Positions 48,870 to 57,871 of a stretch of DNA of 64,000 nucleotides are shown piece after piece. How positions within the stretch are numbered: the first letter of the stretch is position 1; each line of letters starts with the position of its first letter. A program made the position numbers and the translations under genes. This DNA is from Chloroflexota bacterium (GTDB lineage: Bacteria > Chloroflexota > Dehalococcoidia > JACQUA01): positions 1 through 64,000 of the forward strand of contig JACQUA010000334.1 in NCBI GenBank assembly GCA_016210565.1, read 5' to 3'. The notes beneath the pieces are model-generated. The model did not search any database. It worked only from the letters and a program-made list of their open reading frames with translations, and had not been told where the DNA came from.

Positions 48870-50279
48870 TCAATATCTGGCGGCCATAAGCACCGCCAGC
48901 TCGGAGACATCGTCCACCTCTTCCAAGCGCCGCTGCATATTCAACATCCTTTTCCAGCTCTCCTCCGGCAACACCCTCGCCACCACCCTGTTAAACTTGG
49001 TTTCCATCTCCTCTTGGGTGAAAGGATTCTCAGGGGACCCTTTTACCGCGCCATTGTGAAACTGCACAAACTCCCTGCCATCCCTGGTCCTCACCGTGAG
49101 AATGCAGGGCCAGGTCCCCGGGAAAAATCTGTCCAGCTCCGGCCCCGGTACCACGTCAATCCGCTTGAATAGCTCCATGTGCCGCGGGTCTTTAAGGTTC
49201 GCCTCGGTCTTATATTCGAGGCTCAGGGAAATCCCTTCTTCACCTTTGTAGGCAGTGAAGGCCAGGACATACCGCGTGCTCCGGCTGGCCGCCCCGGAGG
49301 CGTCACCGGAGGGATAACCGGGGGAACCGACCAGGGGCACCACCGCCGTGGGGAGTTTGCACGTCATTCCCTGGATGTCCCCGGCGCTGATTTGGTGCTT
49401 CTGGAGTATGCCCAGAAGCGCCTCCACGGCGGGAATGATGTAGATTCCCACACCAAACCTCCTCACTGTGGTCTGCTTAACTTCATACTCTTCCCCCAGC
49501 CCCCGGGTCAGTTTTGCCGGGTCAGGATTCGCCGAGTGCGCTCTCAAGAATCCCCGCGGGTCTTCGAAGATGGCGCTAATGCCGACCACTCCCCTCTGCG
49601 CCAGCAAGGCCGCCAGCACCCCGCTCTGCGCCCCTCTCCCAACCTGGATACTGTGCGTGTGCGGGTTCCTCGGAAACTCTACCCAGGGAGGCGCGCCCGC
49701 CCCTTGCACCGCAGCAATGCTTATGGCCTCACCCAGCGCCACCCGTCCCAGCCCTAGAAGCTTGCCGGCGGCCACGGCGCATCCAATAGGGGCGCACAGG
49801 GCGGTGGGATGAAAACCCCTGTTGTACACATCGCTTGCCCCCAGCGCCGCCCCCACCCTGGTCATAACCTCAGCACCGGCCACCGTCGCCAGAATGAGAT
49901 CTTTACCGCTGGCACACTCCCGCTCAGCCATGGCGATGGTGGCAGGAATAAGACTGCAGGGCAGATGTATGGCGGCCCGGTGCAGCCCCTCGAACCCGCC
50001 CCAGCTAATCACGGTGTTGGAAAAAGCGGCGTTTACACAGGGCACTTTGCAGCCCTCGGTCGCCAGGCTCGACTCTTCCCTCCCGCCAATTCGCCTGATG
50101 AACCCGGGGATACCGATGCCAGCGACCAGTTCCTCAACATCGGGGTTGATCCTGCTGCCGACGGCGGTTAGCCCGATTTGATCGGAAATGAGAAGCCTGG
50201 TGAATTCGACCACGTCGCGCGGCAAGTCGTCAAATGTCAGAGCAGCGCCGAAATCGGCCAATTGGTCACGGATTGCCAT
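48870..50279 (-). CDS. MmgE/PrpD-family protein (PrpD 2)
   Basis: A 469-residue MmgE/PrpD protein, start MAIRDQLADFGAALTFDDLP after GGGG-rich ribosome site AAAGGGGCCAGC. Landmarks as in the other copies: EGCKVPCVNAAFSNTVISWG, GFHPTALCAPIGCAVAAGKLLGLG, FEDPRGFLRAHSAN, GTWPCILTVRTRDGREFV. A two-residue insertion (EELVAGIGIP) near residue 48 groups it with PrpD 3 and the later copies and separates it from PrpD 1. It lies 65 bases upstream of PrpD 1 and 32 bases downstream of PrpD 3, as one transcript. Confidence 0.86.
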   Translation of the reverse strand: MAIRDQLADFGAALTFDDLPRDVVEFTRLLISDQIGLTAVGSRINPDVEELVAGIGIPGFIRRIGGREESSLATEGCKVPCVNAAFSNTVISWGGFEGLHRAAIHLPCSLIPATIAMAERECASGKDLILATVAGAEVMTRVGAALGASDVYNRGFHPTALCAPIGCAVAAGKLLGLGRVALGEAISIAAVQGAGAPPWVEFPRNPHTHSIQVGRGAQSGVLAALLAQRGVVGISAIFEDPRGFLRAHSANPDPAKLTRGLGEEYEVKQTTVRRFGVGIYIIPAVEALLGILQKHQISAGDIQGMTCKLPTAVVPLVGSPGYPSGDASGAASRSTRYVLAFTAYKGEEGISLSLEYKTEANLKDPRHMELFKRIDVVPGPELDRFFPGTWPCILTVRTRDGREFVQFHNGAVKGSPENPFTQEEMETKFNRVVARVLPEESWKRMLNMQRRLEEVDDVSELAVLMAARY

Positions 50280-50311
50280 GCTGGCCCCTTTCTACCTTCC
50301 ACCGTCTCGTT

Positions 50312-51718
50312 TCACAATTTGGCCGCCATGAGAGCCGCCAGTTCTGACACGTCATCAACCTGTTCCAGGCGGCGCATAATTCCGAGCATCTGATCGCGCC
50401 TCTGCGGTGACAGGCGGGGAGCTATCAGCTTGTTGAACTTGGTTTCCATCTCCGGTTCGGTCAAAGGGTTCTCGGGGGACCCTTTGGTCGCACCGTTGTG
50501 AAACTGGGTCATTTCCCTGCCGTCTTTGGTCCTCACCGTGAGTATGCCGGGCCAGCTTCCGGGAAAGAACCTGTCCAGCTCAGGCGCTGCTACGACCTCA
50601 ACGCGTTTGAACAGCTCCATGTATCGAGGGTCTTTCAAATTGGCCTCCGACTTATACTCCAGGCTGTAGGAGATCCCCTCCTCACCATTATAGGCGGTGA
50701 ACGCCAGGACGTAGCGTGAGCTTTTACTGGCGGCGCCGACCGAATGGCCGGAGGGGTAGACCAGCGAACCAACCAGGGGCGCCACTGCCGTGGGGAGTTG
50801 CAATGTCATGGCGTCTATGTCCGCAGCCCCGATCAGGTGCTTCTGGAGTATTTCCAAAAGCGCTTCTATGCCCGGGACCATGTATATTCCCACACCAAAC
50901 CTGGCGCAAGTGGTCTGCTTGATTTCGTATGCTTTTCCCAGGCCCTCGGTCAACTTGGCCGGGTCGGGATCCGCCGAGTGGGCCCTCAAGAATCCCCGGG
51001 GGTCTTCGAATATGGCGCTGATGCCGATCACGCCCATCTGCGCCAGCAAGGCGGACAGCACCCCGCTCTGAGCCGCCCTGCCGGACTGGATTCGATGGGT
51101 TGGAGGGCTCTTGGGGAACTGGACCCAGGGGGGAGCCCCCGCCCCCTGAACAGCGGCAATACTTATCGCTTCGGCCAGTTCGTCACGTCCCAGACCGAGA
51201 AGCTTGCCCGCGGCCACGGCGCAGCCGATGGGAACACAGAGCGACGTGGGATGAAAACCGCGGTTGTAGACATTGTTGGCGCCCAGCGCCAGCCCTACCC
51301 TGGTCATGACCTCGGCGCCGGCCACCGTTGCCAGAATGAGGTCTTTGCCGCTGGCACGCTGTCGCTCGGCCACAGCGATGGCGGCTGGAATGAAGCAGGA
51401 AAAATGTATGGCGGCGCGGTGAAACCCGTCAAACATTCCAAAGCTGATCACCGTGTTGGAAAAAGCGGCGTTTATGCAGGGGACCTTGCAGCCCTCCGTC
51501 ACCAGGCTCGATTCCTCCTTGCCGCCCATTTCCCTGATGAATCTGGGTATGCCAATGACATCCACCAGCTCGGCTACGTCGGGGTTGAGCCTGACACCGA
51601 CCGAGGTCAGGCCGATCTGGTCCCTGAGGAGAAGTGTGGTGAACTTCACCACATCAGGGGGTAAATCCTCGAACTTGAGATCGGAACTGAAGTCAGCCAA
51701 CCGGTCACGAATGGCCAT
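50312..51718 (-). CDS. MmgE/PrpD-family protein (PrpD 3)
   Basis: A 468-residue MmgE/PrpD protein starting MAIRDRLADFSSDLKFEDLP after GGAGAGCAAATAG. Landmarks: EGCKVPCINAAFSNTVISFG, GFHPTSLCVPIGCAVAAGKL, FEDPRGFLRAHSADPDPAK, GSWPGILTVRTKDGREMT. It is the first of the three tandem copies and follows SBP 8 by 27 bases. Divergence among the copies is spread over the sequence, and the core helical segments are almost the same; older duplication with retained function is the likely history. Confidence 0.86.
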   Translation of the reverse strand: MAIRDRLADFSSDLKFEDLPPDVVKFTTLLLRDQIGLTSVGVRLNPDVAELVDVIGIPRFIREMGGKEESSLVTEGCKVPCINAAFSNTVISFGMFDGFHRAAIHFSCFIPAAIAVAERQRASGKDLILATVAGAEVMTRVGLALGANNVYNRGFHPTSLCVPIGCAVAAGKLLGLGRDELAEAISIAAVQGAGAPPWVQFPKSPPTHRIQSGRAAQSGVLSALLAQMGVIGISAIFEDPRGFLRAHSADPDPAKLTEGLGKAYEIKQTTCARFGVGIYMVPGIEALLEILQKHLIGAADIDAMTLQLPTAVAPLVGSLVYPSGHSVGAASKSSRYVLAFTAYNGEEGISYSLEYKSEANLKDPRYMELFKRVEVVAAPELDRFFPGSWPGILTVRTKDGREMTQFHNGATKGSPENPLTEPEMETKFNKLIAPRLSPQRRDQMLGIMRRLEQVDDVSELAALMAAKL

Positions 51719-51745
51719 CTATTTGCTCTCCGTTCTCGGATTTCT

Positions 51746-52924
51746 TCACCTTATATTGAAGATCTCTCTGGCAGTAGGCGCCGTTTTGGCCTTCGTCATA
51801 ATTCCCTCTTCATCCTCCTGCAAATAGCGTTTTGAAGGATCCGGCACCATGAAGGGTTCGAACCCTTCGGTAGGTACATCGATTCTGGTGCTTGGGGCCA
51901 TTTGGTTCTTGCTCCAGTGAGTCTGGCCCTCTCTCGAAAGGATCCAGTTGACGAACGTGGCCGCCGCTTTTGGATGGGGGGCGTTGCGCATCAGTTGTAT
52001 GTGACCCGAACCTCCCGACAACCATCCTCCCTCCTTCATGTAAGGCAACAATGTGACAGGCGCTCCCGCTTTTCTAAACTCTGTTACCGGGTCGGCGTTG
52101 GGGCCCACAAGGACAGCGTATTTCCCACGGGCCAGCCATTCGGCCTGAAGGCGCGAATCCCTCTGAATGGCAGGCTCCTGTTTGGCCAGTCCCCGCATAA
52201 AGTCCAGTCCCATCATTTTCATGCCGACATTGTAAAAGAAGTCCTGACCATTGCCGCTAACGGTCGGGTCGCTCATGATTATCTTGCCTTTCAACTCGGG
52301 ACTAAGGAGGTCGGCAAAACTGCCCATCTTCTCGGCGGTTATGAGGCTGGTGTTTATTGCGAGCGGAGGCATCACCTGGACCATTACTCTGATGCCGTAT
52401 TTGCCCGATTCGAAATAGGGAAGCTTCCCGCCCAGCCAGAATTTGGGTTCCTTTACTTCAGGCAGTATCAAGGCGTTTTCAATGGGGTCAAAGACGCCTG
52501 CCGGTATCAGGACGCTGACTACGCTTGTCGCGCCACCAACGTAGATGTCAGGTATGTAGATGCCTGCCCGCCTTTCGGAGAATATCTTCTCGGACAGCTC
52601 ATTACCTTTCGCAACTACTATATCGACATCGATCCCATACTTCTCTTTCATATTCTTGACCACGAAATCTCTTATGTTCGCCGCGCCGACGCTGACATAC
52701 ATGACCACCTGACCTTCCCTCTTTGCCTCCTGGACAACTTTATCCCATTTTTCTTCCCAGCCTTCCCTGAGAGGCTTCGCCGCTACGGGCGCGACCGGTT
52801 CCTGTGCAACGGGAGAGTAAAGTGGTTCCTGCGGTCTGGCGCACGAGATCAGCGTTAGAACAAGAACAAATTGAAGAATTAACAGAGCCCGCAAACCATG
52901 ACCAATCGAGAGATTTCTCACCAT
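51746..52924 (-). CDS. Lipoprotein extracellular solute-binding protein (SBP 8)
   Basis: A 392-residue SBP lipoprotein, the most divergent in the right-hand group. The longer signal peptide reaches the lipobox LTLISC with Cys28. Blocks: LLSPELKGKIIMSDPTVSGNG, WLARGKYAVLVGPNADPV, VNWILSREGQTHW; the C-terminus is KTAPTAREIFNIR. AGGAGG ten bases upstream supports the ATG. It heads the SBP 8, PrpD 3, PrpD 2, PrpD 1, SBP 7 group, so the array is bracketed by two binding proteins. Confidence 0.86.
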   Translation of the reverse strand: MVRNLSIGHGLRALLILQFVLVLTLISCARPQEPLYSPVAQEPVAPVAAKPLREGWEEKWDKVVQEAKREGQVVMYVSVGAANIRDFVVKNMKEKYGIDVDIVVAKGNELSEKIFSERRAGIYIPDIYVGGATSVVSVLIPAGVFDPIENALILPEVKEPKFWLGGKLPYFESGKYGIRVMVQVMPPLAINTSLITAEKMGSFADLLSPELKGKIIMSDPTVSGNGQDFFYNVGMKMMGLDFMRGLAKQEPAIQRDSRLQAEWLARGKYAVLVGPNADPVTEFRKAGAPVTLLPYMKEGGWLSGGSGHIQLMRNAPHPKAAATFVNWILSREGQTHWSKNQMAPSTRIDVPTEGFEPFMVPDPSKRYLQEDEEGIMTKAKTAPTAREIFNIR

Positions 52925-52974
52925 TCTTGTTGTCCTCCTGCTTTCTTGCTCTAAACTTTCCTTGTCATTCTGAG

Positions 52975-53051
52975 AGCTTGTGAAGAAATTGGTTAGTCCC
53001 TATCTAGCGACTTGTCTCGCTCATATCTGGGTTTTCAACTAATTCACAAAC
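52975..53051. mobile_element. 77-base MITE-like insertion with target-site duplication
   Basis: The insert is flanked by TCTGAG on both sides (52969-52974 and 53052-53057). Removing it with one duplicate restores the known dispersed repeat GTCATTCTGAGCG. Its ends are imperfect inverted repeats: AGCTTGTGAAGAAATTGGTT on the left and, read backwards, GTTTGTGAATTAGTT on the right. It has no coding capacity, so it is a non-autonomous insertion. Confidence 0.55.
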
Positions 53052-53136
53052 TCTGAGCGTAGTCGAAGAATCCTTGGCCTGGTTCTGCGACTAAGGGGTG
53101 GGTTACTCCAGCCAACTCAGTGTTCACCCCGCACTG

Positions 53137-53432
53137 ATACAAACGCAATAAATAATGACGAATAGTCTCACACAAAGGCACAAAGGGCACAAAGGGATCC
53201 TTGGGAGGGGATGTGGCGAGACAACACCATACTTGTTTCAGCGTCTCCGTATTCTTTGTGTCTCTGTGATACTACCTGTCAAGATTTGCGTGTTTCGCGA
53301 GAATTATTGAGCTTTGACCGCCTGAGGAACATCTCATTTTTGGTTGCGGCCATCAGGCTGCGCTATGTCTTTGTGTGAAACCGTATCCCCCGTAATATTA
53401 CCTCGATGCGACATTTATTACTGCGTTTGTAT
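53137..53432. mobile_element. MITE-like repeat element, copy 2 (interrupted)
   Basis: About 296 bases with terminal inverted repeats ATACAAACGCAATAAATAAT (from 53137) and, on the other strand from 53432, ATACAAACGCAGTAATAAAT. It shares AATGACGAATAGTCTCACAC and the CACAAAG hairpin arms (53168-53269) with copy 1 at 43858-44061. A stretch of about 95 bases (53271-53366) absent from copy 1 separates the hairpin from a second TTTGTGTGAAACC word, which looks like a later insertion. Confidence 0.6.
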
Positions 53433-53445
53433 TAATTGCAATGTT

Positions 53446-54462
53446 TTATGCCGGCTTCAACCCTTTCCTAGCCAGTTCCTCCTCAAAAAGTCTCCTGACG
53501 GCAGGGTCCTCCTCGTCGCGGTCCAGCATATCGCCTCCTTTCGTCACGCCCAGCGTCGATCGATAGATCTTTCCCGTGCCCCGGATGGCTGACTTCAAAG
53601 CTACCTGTTTGACCACCTGCGTTCCTGTATTGCAATGAGTATGCCACCAGCCTTCGGGAGGACAATATATTGTCCCCTTTTGAAAGTCCGCTTTGATTCT
53701 CTTGTCCCAGTCCTGCCACATGAGGGCGTAGCCCGTGCCCTCGACGATAATGAGATGAGCGCCGGCGTGATGCCGGTGCGGCTTTTTGTAAGTGCCCACT
53801 TCAACCTGCGCCAGGTGGGCGCGGGTGGTGTTGCCTGAAAGCGCCAACTGCAGGACCTCATAGCCACTCCCATATTCCGCCGTTGAAAGCAGGAATGGCT
53901 TGCGAACGTCGGGCACAAAACCGCCTGCCCAGGTAAGGCTGTCGACCATCTTGCCGGCGCCGCCGAAGTAGTCCGGCCCGCCCCGATAACGGTCTTCAAA
54001 ATCAAAATCGGTGCTGAAGATAAAGTCAGGGTTCCGGTATATGTTGAAGATCAGGGGGGCGTTGGTGACCGCCAGGTACTTTGCCGGCTGATCGCCGGTG
54101 TTGGTGTGCTGGTGCCAGATATTGAGGGGAGGAGAAAACAGGGCATGCTCCTGCCAGGCAACTGTCTGCGGCGCTCCGACCCGGCTCCAGAATCTCGTCT
54201 CGCCTTGACCCTGGAGGATATATATCCTTTCCTCGAAGAGATGCTTCTCCGGGTTGAGAGAGCGGCCCGGCGGTATCTCGCAGATACAGGCGCTGCCAAA
54301 CCCCTCACCGCCTTCCAGAATCACGAAGGCAGCCAGGCCCCCGTTCCGCATCCAGGGCTTCAACGGTACCTCATAGGCATTTGTCACAAAGTGGCCGCGG
54401 ATTATCGGTACGCCTTCTGCCTGCGCCCACAGCTCGAAAGGAGAGTCGAGTCTATCTGCCAT
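53446..54462 (-). CDS. Bicupin protein, gentisate-dioxygenase-like
   Basis: A 338-residue protein with two cupin barrels. The first (about 50-130) has HLFEERIYILQGQG and NIWHQHTNTGDQPAKYL; the second (about 205-290) has KPHRHHAGAHLIIVEGTGYA and EGWWHTHCNTG. Both contain the His-rich metal motifs of cupins, and the overall plan resembles gentisate 1,2-dioxygenase and related bicupin dioxygenases, but the protein could be an isomerase or an oxygen-independent enzyme in this anaerobic context. ATG 54462 is preferred; an upstream TTG would add ten residues. It lies between SBP 9 (upstream) and the MITE-rich gap. Confidence 0.75.
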   Translation of the reverse strand: MADRLDSPFELWAQAEGVPIIRGHFVTNAYEVPLKPWMRNGGLAAFVILEGGEGFGSACICEIPPGRSLNPEKHLFEERIYILQGQGETRFWSRVGAPQTVAWQEHALFSPPLNIWHQHTNTGDQPAKYLAVTNAPLIFNIYRNPDFIFSTDFDFEDRYRGGPDYFGGAGKMVDSLTWAGGFVPDVRKPFLLSTAEYGSGYEVLQLALSGNTTRAHLAQVEVGTYKKPHRHHAGAHLIIVEGTGYALMWQDWDKRIKADFQKGTIYCPPEGWWHTHCNTGTQVVKQVALKSAIRGTGKIYRSTLGVTKGGDMLDRDEEDPAVRRLFEEELARKGLKPA

Positions 54463-54556
54463 GTTTGCTGCCTGCTTCCTCTCTAATGGCATAGCGGTTC
54501 AGGCCGGATTGAACTTGCGTCCCGGGAGGCAGGTTCAAGATCAAGAGTGGCCTATT

Positions 54557-55711
54557 TCAGCGGGGCGTGAATATTTCCCTGGCAACACCCAGCAGTTGAG
54601 ACTTCAACATGACCGATTCTTCGTCCTCGCTTACGACCGTCTCCCCTGGCAGGGGAAGAAGGCCTTGATAACCCTTTGGAGGAGGGACATCTAACCTCGC
54701 GCTGGGTCGCAGGAACGTCTCGCTGAACAGGGCCTGCCCTTCCCTGGTTAGAAGCCAGTTAATGAACACTCTTGCAGCGTTGGGGTGGGGCAGTTGCCCA
54801 CTGGGCAAAGCGAGACAGCCACCACCGGCAGTGAGGTTACCTCCCTCTTTTACCCGCGCCAGGGTTACGGGTGCACCGAGGCTCTGCAGCTCAAGCCAAC
54901 CTGACGGGTAAGGTCCCACCGCTACGGAGTACTTTCCCTTCGCCACGGATTCCGCAATGAGGCGTAAGTCCCTGCTCAGTACCGGGTCCTGCTTTGCAAA
55001 CTGGCGCAGGTAGTCCTTCGTCTTGTCCAGCCCCCAGATGCTTGTCATGAACGAGATCCAGGAGTTGCCTGAGCCCGGACTGGTGGGATCGCGCATGATG
55101 ATCTTACCCTTCCATTTTGGATTCAAGAGGTCATGGTAGGATTCTATCTCCCCTTGCTTAACGAGCTCCGTATTGTGACCCAGGTAGGAGTTAAAACTGG
55201 CGCTGAAGGCTATCAATAGCTTTTGCCGATCCAGGAAGGGAGTGCCCCCCGACCAGACCCTGGGGTCCTTTACCTCAGGCAAGATGAGCATGGGTTCAAT
55301 GGGGGCTAACAGACCTGCCGGTTTCATGTCGATAAGAACACTGGAAGCACCTTGAGAGATAACATCTACCAGGTGTAGACCAGCCCGGCGTTGGTTTACC
55401 ATTTTCACCGTCATCTGGCCTCCAGGCTCTGAAGTCAACTCCAGGTCTATGCCGAACTTTTCCCTGAACAGCTTTACCATTGCCGCCTGCGTTTCAGGTG
55501 GCCATTCGGCATAGGCGCTGACTTTGCCTTCCTTTCTGGCCTCCTGTACCAAATTATCCCATTCTGCCTCCCAGCCTTCCTTGGTCGCTTTCACCGCCGG
55601 AGCAGCTCCTTCCGGGGCTTTGGCCGGCGTCTCCGTTTGTGGGGCGCAAGCGGCCAGAACAGAAGCCAGCAAGACGACGGTCACGCTCAATATCGGACGT
55701 AGAGTTCTCAT
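54557..55711 (-). CDS. Lipoprotein extracellular solute-binding protein (SBP 9)
   Basis: A 384-residue SBP lipoprotein, ATG 55711 with AGGAGG upstream; a longer frame to 55738 lacks a site. The lipobox is VLAAC with Cys22. Blocks: LLNPKWKGKIIMRDPTSPGSG, SVAKGKYSVAVGPYPSG, INWLLTREGQALF, and the subfamily end SARLDVPPPKGYQGLLPLPG. It is closest to SBP 10, with which it shares GGGCLALPSGQLPHPNAA and the same bait of ligand-loop residues, so the two are recent duplicates around the isochorismatase gene. Confidence 0.86.
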   Translation of the reverse strand: MRTLRPILSVTVVLLASVLAACAPQTETPAKAPEGAAPAVKATKEGWEAEWDNLVQEARKEGKVSAYAEWPPETQAAMVKLFREKFGIDLELTSEPGGQMTVKMVNQRRAGLHLVDVISQGASSVLIDMKPAGLLAPIEPMLILPEVKDPRVWSGGTPFLDRQKLLIAFSASFNSYLGHNTELVKQGEIESYHDLLNPKWKGKIIMRDPTSPGSGNSWISFMTSIWGLDKTKDYLRQFAKQDPVLSRDLRLIAESVAKGKYSVAVGPYPSGWLELQSLGAPVTLARVKEGGNLTAGGGCLALPSGQLPHPNAARVFINWLLTREGQALFSETFLRPSARLDVPPPKGYQGLLPLPGETVVSEDEESVMLKSQLLGVAREIFTPR

Positions 55712-55765
55712 TCTGCTTAGACCTCCTGGTACGAACATCCCGGTTGCCTCACCTTGCCGGACTGT

Positions 55766-56458
55766 TCATCGCTCAGCGGAGCGGTTCGACCGCCATATAT
55801 CGAGCACTTCCCTGGAATCCGCGATGTCCATAGAAGATGACATGATAAGCAAAGCCGCGTCGTGGCACGTCGCCTTATGGCTGGCAATACAATCTCGCAG
55901 GAGGACCGGATAGTAGTCAAGAAGCTGGGCATGCTTGGCTGTGGCCATCACGCACCCCTGGGTCACCACGCCAGCAATCGTGACAGTTTGTATGCCGTTG
56001 CTGCGCAACATCATGTCAAGATCGGTCCCCATAAAGGCGCTGGACCGGTGTTTGCGGATAACAATCTCATCCGGCAATGGGGTTAGTTCTTCCACTATCT
56101 GCCAGCCCCAGCTATTTTCAATACAACGCCTGGTCAATCCCTTGAAGGGCTTGTTGCTTTCATAACTCATGTGCAACAACTGCATTCGCAATGAGGCAGG
56201 CGAGTCAGACAAGGAATTGGCATACGAAGTCATTTGTACATGAATCCGAAGAACGCCGTGGCGCCGGGCCGCTTCAAGAACCTGTTTGACCTGCGGTACC
56301 ATTTGGCGAGCGGCGGATGTTTCGCTTCCCTGCTTATCAGAGAAGCCCCCGGGCATGACGTAGTCATTTTGGAGGTCGATGAGCAAGAGGGCATTGTGCT
56401 CTGGGTCCACCAATTCCTGGAGGGTGGTCAGAACCTCCTTGCCATCAATAATCAGCAT
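55766..56458 (-). CDS. Isochorismatase-family cysteine hydrolase
   Basis: A 230-residue hydrolase of the isochorismatase/nicotinamidase fold. The catalytic triad is visible: Asp28 in ALLLIDLQNDY, Lys136 in VIRKHRSSAF and Cys169 in VVTQGCVMAT with its cis-peptide-like preceding residues. Members hydrolyse amides, carbamates or vinyl ethers (N-carbamoylsarcosine, biuret, nicotinamide, isochorismate). The substrate is not determined by sequence. It is placed between two near-identical SBPs, 54 bases before SBP 9 and 188 after SBP 10, which suggests action on an imported nitrogenous compound. Confidence 0.86.
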   Translation of the reverse strand: MLIIDGKEVLTTLQELVDPEHNALLLIDLQNDYVMPGGFSDKQGSETSAARQMVPQVKQVLEAARRHGVLRIHVQMTSYANSLSDSPASLRMQLLHMSYESNKPFKGLTRRCIENSWGWQIVEELTPLPDEIVIRKHRSSAFMGTDLDMMLRSNGIQTVTIAGVVTQGCVMATAKHAQLLDYYPVLLRDCIASHKATCHDAALLIMSSSMDIADSREVLDIWRSNRSAER

Positions 56459-56547
56459 TAGCTACCTCCCTCGATAAGCTATTTGTTAAACACGACGTTG
56501 AACTGACTGCGCCTCAGACGCCGGGAAATTCCGCAGCGACACGCCTT

Positions 56548-56575
56548 GTCCCGACATGTCGGGATCGAACCCCTG
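56548..56575. repeat. GTCCCGACATGTCGGGA hairpin
   Basis: Perfect palindrome GTCCCGACATGTCGGGAT in the gap between SBP 10 and the isochorismatase gene; same family as 42377-42394. Confidence 0.6.
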
Positions 56576-56646
56576 GAGTCAGCGCGCCACGACAGGGTTT
56601 CGACACCCGCAAGGGCGTCGCTACAGGGCTTCCCAGCAGCGGCGGC

Positions 56647-57804
56647 CTATTTCATCAGCGGAGCGAATATTTCCTTGGCGACCTGGAACAATTGAGTGTC
56701 CAAGAGGACTCCTTCCTCGGTCGAGGGTACTACTTTCTCGCCTGGGAGGGGAAGCAGGCCGGGATAGTCTTTGGGAGGAGGGACATCCAGTCTGGCGCTG
56801 GGTCGCAAGTACACCTCGCTAAACAGGGCCTGCCCTTCTTTGGTTAGAAGCCAGTTAATGAACACTTTGGCTGCGTTGGGGTGTGGCAGTTGTCCACTGG
56901 GCAAAGAAAGGCAGCCTCCACCCGCGGTGACGCTAAGGCCATCTTTTACCCGCCCCAGGGTTACGGGTGCACCAAGCTGCTCCAACTCAAGCCAACCTGG
57001 CGGGTAAGGTCCCACCGCTAAGGAGTACTTTCCCTTGGCCACCGACTCCGCGATGAGACGCAAGTCCCGGCTCAGTACCGGTTCCTGTTTGACGAACTGG
57101 CGCAGGTAATCCTTGGTCTTATCCAATCCCCAGAGAGTTGTCAGGAATCCGACCCAGGCGTTGCCCGAGCCGGGACCGGTGGGGTCCCGCATCACGATCT
57201 TACCCTTCCATTTTGGGTCCAGGAGGTCCTGGTACGAACCTATTTCCCCTTTCTTAACAAGCTCGGTATTATAACCCAGGTACGAGTTAAAACTGGCGCT
57301 GAAGGGTATCACCAGCTTATCCCGGTCCAGAAAGGGATTGCCACCGGTCCAGGCTTTGGCGTCCGTAACCTCGGGTAGAATGAGCATTGGTTCCACGGAG
57401 GCCACTATGCCGGCGGGTTTCATGTCGCTGAGAATATAGGAAGCGCCCTGGGAAATGACATCTACCAGGTACAGACCGGCCCGGCGTTCACTCACAATTT
57501 TCACAGTGTGTTCGCTTCCTCCCCCTGGAGTGAACTCTATCTCCAGGCCGAACTTCTCTTTGACCGCCTTTCGGATGGCCGTCTGCGTTTCAGGCGGCCA
57601 GTTGGCATAGGCGCTGATCTTGCCCTCTTTTTTTGCTTCCTGTACCGCTTTGTCCCATTCCGCTTCCCACCCCTGTTTGGTCGCCTTCACCGGAGTGGTG
57701 ATTCCTTCCGGCGCTCTGGCCGGCGTCCCCGTTTGTGGCGGGGTGCAAGCGGCCAGCATAGCAGCCAGCAAGACGATTGCGATTAACACTTGTGAACGTC
57801 TCAT
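56647..57804 (-). CDS. Lipoprotein extracellular solute-binding protein (SBP 10)
   Basis: A 385-residue SBP lipoprotein. Lipobox MLAAC, Cys20; ATG 57804 follows GGAGG. Blocks: LLDPKWKGKIVMRDPTGPGSG, SVAKGKYSLAVGPYPPG, INWLLTKEGQALF, and the end SARLDVPPPKDYPGLLPLPG. Nearly parallel to SBP 9 throughout. It lies 67 bases after PrpD 4 on the same strand, repeating the PrpD-to-SBP order seen at PrpD 1/SBP 7. Ligand unknown; an organic anion is plausible from context. Confidence 0.86.
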   Translation of the reverse strand: MRRSQVLIAIVLLAAMLAACTPPQTGTPARAPEGITTPVKATKQGWEAEWDKAVQEAKKEGKISAYANWPPETQTAIRKAVKEKFGLEIEFTPGGGSEHTVKIVSERRAGLYLVDVISQGASYILSDMKPAGIVASVEPMLILPEVTDAKAWTGGNPFLDRDKLVIPFSASFNSYLGYNTELVKKGEIGSYQDLLDPKWKGKIVMRDPTGPGSGNAWVGFLTTLWGLDKTKDYLRQFVKQEPVLSRDLRLIAESVAKGKYSLAVGPYPPGWLELEQLGAPVTLGRVKDGLSVTAGGGCLSLPSGQLPHPNAAKVFINWLLTKEGQALFSEVYLRPSARLDVPPPKDYPGLLPLPGEKVVPSTEEGVLLDTQLFQVAKEIFAPLMK

Positions 57805-57871
57805 TCTATGTTATGCCTCCTGGTCCGGCATAGCCGGAAATTGATTAACCCATTATCCAGTACTGAGGAGC

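Noticed and set aside
51855-51872. tRNA T-loop-like word GGGTTCGAACCC
   Set aside because: It lies in the SBP 8 coding sequence (residues Glu-Gly-Phe-Glu-Pro) and has no acceptor, D or anticodon stems around it.
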